This document shows positions 46,032 to 56,900 of a stretch of DNA of 64,000 nt, in pieces (positions within the stretch are counted from its first letter, which is position 1; each line of letters starts with the position of its first letter). Where the stretch lies: assembly GCF_910592395.1 (NCBI RefSeq), contig NC_088323.1, positions 186,001 through 250,000 on the forward strand, in the 5' to 3' direction. This stretch comes from Lineus longissimus (taxonomy: Eukaryota > Nemertea > Pilidiophora > Heteronemertea > Lineidae). Below the pieces are notes generated by a model, which saw only the letters and a program-made list of their open reading frames with translations, made no database searches and was not told the origin of the DNA. The position numbers and the translations under genes were made by a program.

Positions 46032-48611
46032 CTTTTCCATCTCCCCGCGCAGCCCATGCAGCGTGGCCTGAAGTAGCGCCACCTTTTTAACCTCCTCAGA
46101 ATGCTTCAGTTCAAGCTCGTGGCAATTCTGTTTGTATTCAAGTTTATGCATGTTCAACTGGGCAAGAGATTCCTGAAAGAGATCATTACAAGATGTATGA
46201 TAACAGAAGTGATGTGGGATATGGAGGCTTGACCGTCCAGCTACAGCTGCCCCATTGAAACCATCATTGAACTGTTGAAGTTCTAATGTATTTACCTGCA
46301 ATTGTGTTATTTCCCCTGTTATTCTCTCTTCTTCCTGTTCAATATTCTGACACTGCATCCTCTCCTGCGACAGGTCTGCCACAAGTTTCTCAACGTTTTT
46401 GTCGGAATCTTCTAGCTCACACGACAGAGCTTCACAGCGTATCGAAAGTGAACCATATTCTTCTTCGTAGTCAGCACCTTAAACACAATGACAAAATAGA
46501 ACTTCACACCTTGATGGTTGGCTGTATCAAGTGTGGTCTTTGCTGGAGTTGTTAGGCTACCCAATCACAGAAAGTGACAAGCATGTGAATGATACAGGTT
46601 TGATAATGTCTTGGCCACCAACAAGTCTTACCAGATGTGTAATTGCCAGCTGAATATTCAACCGTCGGTTTAGGTTTTCTCTCCTCCTGGTGGCTGACAA
46701 TGATCTGATGCAGCATGACATTTACGGTTTGTGATTTGATGTCAGCTCCGCACATGGGGCAGAGGACACGGGAGACCAGGCATGATTTGCAGCCGGTATG
46801 ACCACACGGGATTAACAACATTGGCACATATGGTGAGACCTACAATAGCAAATGTATCTAATGTTACATGAGTTTATAACAGTGACGAACTTTATCGACA
46901 AATCTGATGTGGGCCAGCCTTAATGGTCAAGACCAAGAAAGTTTCTTTCCATTCTGCTGCTAAGATTGCTTTAAGACAGCCATTCCCTGCTGGGAATAGA
47001 CCCCAAAACTTACCATCAACTGTCGACAAACAGGGCAGATATGGCTGTCGTACTGATCATCATCCAAAAGACTTTGCTGTTCACTCCCATCCCACTTTGA
47101 TGAAACCTCTGACCTCACCGTTGGCTGAACACCTGTATCACCTCGAGAATCCCACTCATTTCTCCTTTTATAGTATGGTACATCTTCCACTTTTTCAGCA
47201 GTGTACAACTGATTTCTGACACGAGATACAATGTCATCTGCTAAATTTTCTATTGTATTTTCTGCACTTAAGGAATCACTTTGTTTATGAATCAACTCTG
47301 GAAAACCTAATACGACATCATTATTATTTGTCCTCTCTGTTTTGACCTTAGACACAGAGTCTTCATCAATAGGCACATTTTTCACCTTCAACCAATGACG
47401 AAACTTGTCCTTGAAATCCTTATTGTTGTGATACAGTGAGTCATTGGTTTGTTTTTTGTTGGTGAAAGAATCAAGACCACATTCTTTCCTAGTTGGTAGA
47501 GGCACGGAATTTTGCGCGGAAACTTGGGAACTTTTGACTTTTTTTGTATGGTGGAGTGATAATGATGGCTGTTTTGGTGTCGTAACATGCCCCCTGTTTC
47601 CTAGCTGCTGTTCTGTTTTGTAGACCTGCCCCTTATATCCTGGTTTCCCAGGACTAAACGTTGTGATGCTTGGCTTAGCATGCTGCTCAGATAGAGTTAC
47701 TTTCTTTTGACCAAGTCCTGGAAAGGAAGATATTATCATTGTCTAAAACTTAAAGCCACAAATAAACCCGACAAATCTGATAAGTACAATATCAGAGGCA
47801 AATTTCTTTGTATGATGTTCCCTTTTACATAATCTGAGTAAGGAATGCCACTGACATGTCCCTCCATTCTGAACAGAATGACTTTAACCAGTTGATCTCC
47901 ATACATTACATCTTACCACTTGAGGTTGCCCTTTCTCCACCTTCCTTGGAATCGGAGCGTTGTTTCATCCAGTTTTGCTGCATGCGTTTTATTTCCTTGA
48001 CCTGAAAACGAATTGATAAGAAAAGTTTTCAGACAAACTATATCCAAGAGCAAAGGCCCTCTGCAGTTGAATATGTAGTCTCACCGTGGGGCCCGAGGGC
48101 CTTCCTTTTCCAGGCTGGTGTCACGAGTAACGTCATGATCGTAGTTTCCATGTATAGAGGTCACTTTGTGATTTTATGAGGCCATCTTCTGTGAGTTTGG
48201 GACCAAGTCACCACCCTCTGTTGGGCCTCATACGTGATGATACGTCAAAGTCGCTGGGCGAGGTTTGTCCAAGTTCACTTGAATGTGCCATAGTCTAAGA
48301 CCTAACTTCTCCAGGTGTACTGTAGGTCTCTACCTACCCAAAAATGTGTAGGTTCTTGTACTAATTGTCAACAATTTGGTCTCTGGGTCAATCTGGGAGG
48401 CAGGGACACGTCTGACGTCACGCCCCGAGTGGTCCACCCCACTGGCTAGTGAGACCTACAGTACAGATGGCAGTTACATAGTTTATACATAACTCCCCAG
48501 AGGGCGCAAATCAAGACTTGATTGGGATAAAGCACAAGTTTTCAAGCTAGTTCTCTCGACTAAATTAACCTTTTCATTGATCTCAAGCTTTTTCGAGTTT
48601 CTTGCTGCCAT
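46032..48611 (-). CDS. RING-finger/coiled-coil protein (3' end unresolved)
   Basis: Six exons in order: 48611-48570, 48001-47917, 47717-47014, 46839-46632, 46477-46296 and 46172-46032. Phases agree over about 454 residues. The first 270 residues are mostly disordered and basic. A C3HC4 RING follows: CPVC, 15 residues, CGHTGC, KSC, LVSRVL, CPMC; it is split by an intron between the second and third ligands. Two exons of heptad-rich coiled coil follow (VEKLVADLSQERMQCQNIEQ, then EVKKVALLQATLHGLRGEME). It is probably an E3 ubiquitin ligase that oligomerises; I cannot name the orthologue. The donor after GEMEK fits GTAGGG, but no next exon was found, so the real C-terminus may differ. The start codon sits in CAATGGCAGC, and the gene diverges from the TFPT-like gene 730 bp away. 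Confidence 0.75.
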
Positions 48612-49340
48612 TGCGTCAAATTTGAAGTACCACACGCGTTATAATAAATGGAAAATAAGCAATTATTTCCACAGTTATCCAAAACATTTTATTAGTCCGC
48701 CATTTTGAAACAAATCGTCGTCTGGACAGTCGGACGCAAGGCCACGACATCCTATTTTTATATAAAAAATTGAAATAGTCGTCAGTGGGCTTTCTCAAGG
48801 TGATGAGTCGATGTGTATGAAATTTCTTTTCACCATCCTTGTTAATCTTGAAGTTATAAGGCATAAAGCTGAAATTTTTCAAATTTGCATTAACATACAG
48901 GGTGTCTCATGCATTTATTGTGCTATGTCTAGACGAAGTTGAAACTTGGCCAGATGTATTCTACAAGAGACAAGCTATTCAGAAATGTACAGGTTTGTGT
49001 GAGAGTAAGGTACTGCCAAGTCTACAGACGCTGGAACAGGGGTATGCTTGAAATGACGACGCGTCATTTTTGGAGGCAGGGAGGCCTGGCCTCCGCACCG
49101 GCTAGTGAGACCATAGGCAGCCAGGTCCCTACTGTAAAATCACCAAGGAGCCGTCTGAACCTTTTGGCATCACCAGTGGGACCGGAGCCTGGTGTATTAT
49201 CCGTAGGCCTACCATCCTCGGTATTGGGGCGAGGTTGTGAGCAGTTAACAGTCCGTATATTCATACACTAGCCGTTAAAAGGTGACAGAGGTGAATTACC
49301 ATACTTCGCCTCGGCATCGCGGAGAGTGGCAGCGACCAAA
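48612..49340. promoter_or_regulatory. Divergent intergenic region of the RING and TFPT-like genes
   Basis: A 730-bp gap separates two outward-facing start codons. A YY1-like motif (CCGCCATTTTG) lies at about 48699-48709, and a second related core (AAAATGGCTGC) overlaps the TFPT-like start. A shared promoter is an inference. Confidence 0.35.
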
Positions 49341-51599
49341 ATGGCTGCTGAAAATAATTCTTCTGAATATTTGCAAGAGATTCTTGATGGAATCACGCGT
49401 CAGAGTGGCTATCAAAAGAAATATTTCACACTGAGACAGAAATGTGAACAAATACACCAGGTTAAGATAAGATTTATTACTTTTTATGGCCAAATTTTAG
49501 CTAAATTCATGTCTAAATGCCACCAATGAAATTTTGTTCAATGGACAATCCATATGATATATGATAAATGATAACAGATAATGGCCATAATGCACTACCG
49601 GGGACCACTTGTAGTTAAACCATAGGTGCAGTTCTTGTACATGTATAACTGCAGAGGTGCAGCTTCTGGCCACTACATTGCTGTCCACAGATGCAACATC
49701 ATGAGGAAATTGCAGGTTAACATTAGCTTCTCCGGCTCTAGCCCCTGGCCGGCCCTGTGCCTGGGCCCAAGTGCCTGCGGAGTGTGGTGCAGTGCCGGCG
49801 ACGTACTGCCGCCATCTCCGACTCTGTCTGTGATATGATAATCTGTAGGATAATTTCCGATTGAATCAGCTTCACTTATGTAAACAATGGTGTGTTTCTT
49901 GCAGGCAAATGAGAAACTGGTGAATCGCCTTTACTATGCGAAGTTGATGCTGAAGCTCTATAAGAAGGAGAGACGCTATCTCATGGGGAAGCTCGATGAT
50001 ATTGGAGACAATTTCAGGGATGTCCAGGTGCCCGTCATGTGGGAGGTAAGATGTATTGTATCATTGATGCTGTCTCTGAACTACCAACCATTGAATGACG
50101 TCATCAAAGCTGGCCGAATCAGAAGATCTGAAATCATTGCTGATGCCACTGATTATTGAATTGATTTGGATTTTAAAGGAAAATGGGCTCCTTGGCCTTG
50201 GTCCTCTGCACATGGCCTCTATCAACACAGATTCATTTGAGACCTTGCTGGGACCAAATGAGGATGTATGGCATGATAAGAACTGTTTTGTAATAGCTTT
50301 AGTTCTCTGTACGTTCAAGTGCTGTAATGAGTTTGAGCGGATGAAAGAATATCAAAGAGAGGTTTTGGCTGCTGTCAACCAGTCTGACACTTTCTACTCT
50401 AAAAATGTCCTGATTCTGCCTTTTCTTAATGTTCAGTTTAAAATCTTTCAAGAAACTCAGTCGATTTATGTTCTGCTTACACTTCCAGGAAGGGCCATCG
50501 ATTGAAGAACTCCTCGGACAACCTCTCCTTGACTTGGCGACTGGGTCGTGTATCGGAGTACACAGCGAGAATCAACATTCTGACGGTCAGACCGACGAGG
50601 GTGCTACAGCCTCTGCTACACCCATGTCACCAAAAAAGACTAAATTTGAAATAAAATACGAAAAAGAATTGGGTTTATTGACACCTGTGTTGCCACGGAA
50701 ACCAGTGCATGTGTTTGTAATGTTCTCTGATCAACATAAAGATGCGATTCGAGTGGAGTATAAGGATGTAAGTCTGCAGTTGAAACTATGAGGGGAGATG
50801 TACATTGTGAGCTTAAAGAAAGCAACCTTCATTCAGTTGAAACTATGAGGGGAGATGTACATTGTGAGCTTAAAGAAAGCAACCTTCATTCAGTTGAAAC
50901 TATGAGGGGAGATGTACATTGTGAGCTTAAAGAAAGCAACCTTCATTCAGTTGAAACTATGAGGGGAGATGTACATTGTGAGCTTAAAGAAAGCAACCTT
51001 CATTCAGTTGAAACTATGAGGGGAGATGTACATTGTGAGCTTAAAGAAAGCAACCTTCATTCAGTTGAAACTATGAGGGGAGATGTACATTGTGAGCTTA
51101 AAGAAAGCAACCTTCATTCAGTTGAAACTATGAGGGGAGATGTGTTGATATGATTGAGTGAAAGTTTTGGTAGGCAGAAGCAGATATGTGGCGATTATAA
51201 CTGGAAGCGTGTTGATGGCCAAACAGGGTAATACTTGCTCGGCGCTCACTCATTCAGTCTTGTTTTCCTTCCAGGAACATGGCACTGACATTGACCAACA
51301 TGAGCTGAGTCGCATTCTGGCTGAGAAGTGGAATTCTTTGAGCATGGAGGAAAAAGCTGTAAGTATATAAGAGTAGGGGAGGATTCTAGATGAAGTAAAC
51401 ACGACATTGCATGGGTTGACATGGATGTTCAATCTGCTCTTTTCTATTTCAGATTTACCAAGAAATGTATGAAAAAGAGAAATTACGTTACGAGAGACGA
51501 CTTCGAGAATATGAACTTTTAAAGGGGGACGATCCTACGCTGTTGTCTTCAGCTTGTTCCGTAAAAAAAGAAATTAAAAAGGAAGTCATGGATTCCTGA
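49341..51599 (+). CDS. TFPT: TFPT-like INO80 subunit with C-terminal HMG box
   Basis: Five exons (49341-49460, 49905-50045, 50489-50767, 51275-51358 and 51453-51599) are all phase 0 and give 256 residues. The N-terminal 87 residues (YFTLRQKCEQIHQANEKLVN, RLYYAKLMLKLYKKERRYLM, LDDIGDNFRD) match the coiled-coil core of TFPT/Amida, a metazoan INO80 chromatin-remodelling subunit. Residues of about 162-233 form an HMG box spread over three exons (RKPVHVFVMFSDQHKD, HELSRILAEKWNSLSMEEKA, YEKEKLRYERRLREYELLK). Human TFPT, as I recall it, has no HMG box; yeast Nhp10, an INO80 subunit, does. The tail KKEIKKEVMDS contains a possible SUMO site. The ATG is in a TISU-like context (CAAAATGGCTGC). Intron three holds a 57-bp minisatellite. 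Confidence 0.82.
50779..51142. repeat. 57-bp minisatellite, six copies, in TFPT-like intron 3
   Basis: Six almost perfect copies of a 57-bp unit with GTTGAAACTATGAGGGGAGA and AAAGAAAGCAACCTTCATTC. It begins 12 bases after the donor of exon three (GT at 50768), so, as in SNX13, the array starts right at an exon edge. Its length is divisible by three, and it has an open frame. Confidence 0.93.
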
Positions 51600-52721
51600 A
51601 GAAATCGTAGCCTCAAAAAGATACATTACTGAACTCTGTTCTTATGGTTGGGGCATTGGTGAGGTGACATGCTCGTCTCCGCAGAAACGGACGTCGTGCC
51701 AGAACTATCTCTGATCTCGCATGTGCAGGTTTCATTTTACTGGCCTTGCTGATGAAAGTATTGTGATGAGAATTAGTGATTGACTGAGGTGTGTGCACGG
51801 GAAATCTTCTTCATAGACAGAGAATACCCAGGCTTATCATGACTGCCTCCAAGGATATGAGACTGGTTACAAAAACATGTAGAAAGAGTTATCCTTTACA
51901 AACAAGAGGGAAGATTTCGTGGACTTCCCAGTTGGTTGATCATGGGTGAGACACCAGTCTGGTAACCAACATTTTTGATCAGACTGATGTAAAGTTGCAT
52001 TTTGTTCAGGCATTTGGATTGATCTGCATTTCAAGGAGTTGCCATTTTAGTTTTTGATGATGTTCAATCATGTCACTTGACACTACTGCATATTTATACA
52101 ATATTTATTGTAACCGGATTGTTGAGAAATGTTGGAACTTTCCTACCAATTAAAATGTTTCATACAATCAATGATTTCGTTGGCACTTTGTACATGTAGA
52201 TGTCTCCAGTTGGGAGTAGCTGTGGTCCCAGTCTCACTCCCAACGTGTACATGTAGATGTCTCCAGTTAGGAGTGGCTGTGGTCCCAGTCTCACTCCAAA
52301 CCTGTACATGTAGATGTCTCCAGTTGGGAGTGGCTGTGGTCCCAGTCTCACTCCCAACCTGGACAACAACTGTAGCCAGCCAGGTGGACGAGGTGGTCGG
52401 CAGTGTCTGGTGTCCCCAATGGCGGCTTAGCCAGCAAACTGGGGATGCCGACAGAATCTGATCAGGATAATGGTCCTCGGTCGTCCCACCTCTGCAATTG
52501 GCAATGGAGCAATACTTCTAACTGTCACATCCCAATCAGGAGTTTGGGACTCTTAATCTGTTGGTTCAGCTAGCCCGAAGGGTACATTTCTTATTCCCTC
52601 AACCCTCCTTGAAAGGGTGTCCTCGCATTGTCTGTCTCCACCGACCCGCCCTCGTGTCTAGCTTGTATAACTGTAGGCTGTGCTTGTACAGCTAGAAGTT
52701 TACTTTCGTCAAGATGTGCTG
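51600..52721. other. Probable TFPT-like 3' UTR and repeat-bearing spacer
   Basis: No exon is seen. Three copies of a ~60-bp unit with ACATGTAGATGTCTCCAGTT and GTGGTCCCAGTCTCACTCC lie at 52190-52362. The sequence after 52500 is non-coding. Confidence 0.5.
52190..52362. repeat. ~60-bp repeat, three copies
   Basis: TGTACATGTAGATGTCTCCA followed by a GAGT(A/G)GCTGTGGTCCCAGT phrase occurs three times with few changes. Confidence 0.85.
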
Positions 52722-52830
52722 CAGACCACCCTTAGGAAAACGTACTGTGAGATGTGCGAGACCCCTATTATTGGCGACTTTGTGTAACTTTATCTTGCCT
52801 GCCTAGCTGCTGCCTATACTGTCCCTTTAA
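52722..52830. mobile_element. Half of a TTAA-flanked small element
   Basis: GAGACCCCTATTATTGGCGA, GCCTGCCTAGCTGCTGCCTA and ACTGTCCCTTTAA form the inverse of the left half of the 13.7-kb element. The other half is missing. The element ends on the same TTAA that begins the foldback element at 52831. Confidence 0.6.
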
Positions 52831-53241
52831 CACCTTCAGCGCCGAACCACATAGATCAACGTGGCCCAAATCCCCCTCCTCCTTTGAGCTGGTTATCGGA
52901 GTCTCATGGACTTCATGAAAGAACTACGCAGTCGCCATCTTCAGGCCAAGATAGGAACTGAAAAGACAAGAACAGGTCCGTTCAGTTCCATACTTGCCCT
53001 AAAGATGGCGATGGCGTAGTTCTTTCATGAAGTCTGAACTACGCCATTGCCATCTTCAGGGCAAGGTAGGAACTGGCAAGACCTCTTCTTGTCTTTTCAG
53101 TTCTTCTTGTCTTTTCCCTTGCCCTGAAGATGGCGTTGGCGTAGTTCGTACTGACGTACATGAAGTCCATGAGACTCCGATAACCAGCTCAAAGAGGGGG
53201 ATTTGGGCCACGGAGATCTACGTGGTTCGGCGCTGAAGGTG
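52831..53241. mobile_element. 411-bp piggyBac-like foldback MITE flanked by TTAA
   Basis: TTAA flanks both ends (52827-52830 and 53242-53245). The left end CACCTTCAGCGCCGAACCAC is the exact inverse of the right end, and the arms pair over about 100 bases (including GAGCTGGTTATCGGAGTCTC). The interior contains further inverse copies of a CTACGCCATTGCCATCTTCA phrase, so almost the whole element can fold. TTAA targets are the hallmark of piggyBac transposases. It has no coding capacity. Confidence 0.85.
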
Positions 53242-53244
53242 TTA

Positions 53245-53957
53245 AGGTCTCATTAGGGGGTTGTTTTTTTATTCATGCGCGGCCAAGCTCTAACTGTAGT
53301 TCCTAAAATCATTGATTTCTCGGTCCTTACAGTACGTCAGTGTTGATTCTGCAGTTGTTTTGGCAAAGACATGTTTTTTTGGGAGTTTCTGAAACCTAGT
53401 AGCGCTACTCAATAGGCGGCTAACAAGAAACTACGCATGTATACTGTTGTTGCCGACGTATGTGTACACTGAACTTGGGATGTGCGTCGGCCCCGTGTTG
53501 AAGTGCCGTCCAGTGCCAGTTGGTGCGTTTTTCGCTGATTTGTGCAAAATTCAACATATCTCAAAAGTTCAATGGTTGACCCTCGATTTTTTTTTATTTT
53601 TGTGTAGCGTAAGCAACTGTCTTTCATGGAAGAATGGTCGCTGTAAGAATTATTCAGGAAGAAATGTATAATATTTGGGGTTTTTCGTGATTGTCCGGCC
53701 CAATTGGCAATATTGCCATTTGGGATGGTGAACAGAGCTAGGAGCAAATGCGACGCTTATGATTTATTTAAAGAAATAAAATGCCCGATTCAACATCCTA
53801 CAGAATCAGGGGAATCGGGCGTTTCTAGTGATATACGACACAAATGGGTTGTCCTCATGCATTCACTTTGGAAACGCATTTTAAAATAGATGTTACGTCC
53901 TGTTAATGGGGCACGTCATCATCACGTATATTTGGGAAAAACTCCCTAACGAGACCT
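53245..53957 (-). mobile_element. 713-bp non-autonomous DNA element, complete copy A
   Basis: The ends AGGTCTCATTAGGG and CCCTAACGAGACCT are inverse. It is nearly identical, but inverted, to copy B at 60513-61224. A 103-112-codon frame is kept open in both copies (minus strand here). If the element proper starts at GGTCTC, a 3-bp TAA lies on both sides, as PIF/Harbinger elements make. It ends 30 bp before the first DNAJC1 ATG, so it makes up that gene's proximal upstream region, and it begins at the TTAA of the preceding MITE. Confidence 0.85.
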
Positions 53958-53987
53958 AACATCCACTTACTTTCACGAAATCCCGTA

Positions 53988-56900
53988 ATGGCGCTGCTAT
54001 TCAAGATGGCAGCGACCATGAAATGTTGCCGTGGCAATTTTTACGTGATATTTTTGCTTTTCTACAGCTTATTATCACCTTCTTGTGCTTGGGACAACGA
54101 TGACTTTGAAATATTTGATGTTGTTGAGGATGTGAATGAAAACTTTTATGAATTGCTTGGAGTGAAACAGGTAAAATTCGTGTTCAAAAGTTCTTACAAA
54201 TCTACCTGTACATTTTGTACTGTATCACAGTGTATGACTGCAGTAGCTTAAAGTTGGGGGTAACCGGTAATGTGTATTCGACTCCCCATTCTCCACCGTT
54301 CTGGAACCGAGAACAGGTGAACACGTTCCCGAGTCTCGAACGGGTTAGTACTGTTGTCATAGCTACCCCGAGCAGACGAGGTGGTAGGAACACCATAAAT
54401 GTTAGTAGGAACACCATAAGTGTTAAGGATGACGACAATAAAGAATTAAGATTTAAGCTTCTTCTTTTGTCTTCGTTGTATGTAGGGTGCGTCAGGTAGT
54501 GAACTCCGCCGAGCATATCGTCAGCTGGCCAGAGAACTTCATCCCGATAAGAACAAGGCTGATAATGCTGAGGAGAAGTTTCGACAGCTCGCTGCCGTTT
54601 ATGAAATATTGAAAGATGAAAATAAGCGGAACAAGTAGGTTGAAATGTTATGGCTTTGATGTCAATGAGTTTGAGCTTAAAACTGATATCAGTTGTAAGC
54701 TTTAACTTGCAAACATGCCACAGCTTCAGTTGCATTTGCTGGTGGAAAAATGGGATGACAAATCTAGTATGATCGTTGACTGAGTTTGGAGATGACAGAG
54801 AAGTGAGGAAAGGGGGTGTACGGATATATTGCTGTCTTCTTCTTGTTGATATACAGGAACACAATCTTGTTTATAGACGATCATGTCTTGATTGGTTAAG
54901 CATGATCAATATGTGCTGACCAATCAAAATGACATGCTTTCAATAGAGTTTAGATTAACCAAGCTTTTCTTTTTGGGTTATGGTGCCATTTCTTATTTGA
55001 ACTGACCACGTTCATTGTCTTCCTAGGTACAACGAGGTCCTTGAGCATGGGTTGCCCGACTGGCGTCAACCGATCTTCTATTACCGTCGTGTCCGCAAGC
55101 TGGGACTCCTGGAACTGGCTGCACTCCTGTTTGTCATCCTGACTATCGGACAATACTTTGTCAAGTGGGCCATGTACTTAGAGAAAAAGTTGGTTATGGT
55201 AGGTTGTTGTTAGCACTGTGGGTCTGATCTGAAAGAGTCGACATCCGCAGAGGCTCCTAAGTTAGTCCATCACACCGCACCCCTCCCTTAGTCATACCAA
55301 AAACACATTATTTTGAAGTTATGTGTTTTTGGTAATAAAGTGCCCTGATTAAGAATTGCTAATGATTCTGTCATAAAAGTTAGGCATAAGTTTTAACTCT
55401 CAGTATTTACCTCGATCAGTTGATATAATTCTAAAGAAATTGGGGATTGTTTTGGATATTAGTTGTCCCTTTCACTACAATACAAGTGTTGACTGCTTAA
55501 CCCCCTTCCTAACCCTGTTCTGATAAATAGATACATGGTGTATGAGTCAGGAATGTCAACTTCAGTTCATTCATCTTTGAGAGAAAACGCAACAAAAAAC
55601 AAGCCTGTGTGGAGATTTAGCTGTGTAACTTCAATTGCCTGTGTTTTCACCTTTGATTTCAACCCTCAGGAAGAAGCGTTCACTAATGCAAGGAAGAAGA
55701 AAGACAAGAAGAAGCTGAGGTCAAAACAGGCGAGGGATGATGCGGAGGAAGAGGAGGAGTTGGCTAAAGAACAGTTCCTCAATCTCCTGCCTAAACCACA
55801 GGTTGGTCAGCTTATTCTGTATTCATTGCCATCTTCTGAATATGAATATTGATTGAAAACCAATGGGACAGTTCATGGGGTGGTCGTATTAGTACTTCAA
55901 ATAATTGCTCCTTGACAGTGTCATCAGGTCTTGACTAAAACCTCACCCATTCAGTGACCTACCGGCCGAGGTTGTATCAGTGACCTACCGGCTGAGGTTG
56001 TATCAGTGACCTACCAGCCGAGTTTGTATCAGTGACCTACCGGCCGAGGTTTTATCAGTGACCTACCTGCCGGGGTTGTATCAGTGACCTACCGGCCGAG
56101 TTTGTATCAGTGACCTACCGGCCGAGGTTGTATCAGTGACCTACCGGCTGAGGTTGTATCAGTATTGCAAGGACTAACAACAGGAGAAGGAGAGAAAGTT
56201 ACAGAGATAGAATGATATCATCATTTTCACTCTGCAGTTTCGAGACCTGATGCCGTGCAAGCTTGTCCTGTTCATCATTCACGTGGTGACACACCTCCCT
56301 GAGATGTATCAGAGTTACAAGGATTACCAGCAGGAGAGGAAGGAGCGCCAGCTACAGAGACTGGAGGAGGAGGCTGAGGAGAGCAGTGAGGAGGAAGAGG
56401 TAGAAGGTAGGTCATTTTCCTCTCCCTCTTGCCAAGGCTGGCCAAATCCTGAAGTCAAATCGAGAAATATACAATAGTTCCAAAACGTCAAACGTGATCC
56501 TCCCCATTTTCCACCATATCACAAGCTACAGATTGATAGATTGACGTTTGAATGTCATAACTGAGGTGATAACTATATGTCATAACCGAGGTGATAACTA
56601 TATGTCATAACCGAGGTGATAACTATATGTCATAACCGAGGTGATAACTATATGACATAACTGAGGTGATAACTATATGACATGTATCGTTTCCTTTGCA
56701 GTTGTAAAAAGAAAGCCCAAGCGTCGCGTCAAGCAAGAACTACCAGAATTAGATGAAGAGTTGTATCGAGAGAAACCAGTTGTTTACAATGAGACCAAGG
56801 CATCGTTAGATGAGAATGATGAAGAGACAACAAAAGTACGGAGTCGTCTACATATTGTAATAGCTCTCGTAGTAAGGGGGCGCCATTGTCTTTCCTGCCG

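Noticed and set aside
54202-54864. 220-codon minus-strand frame.
   Set aside because: It is antisense across a DNAJC1 exon and intron; the plus strand holds the J-domain exon with correct splice sites.
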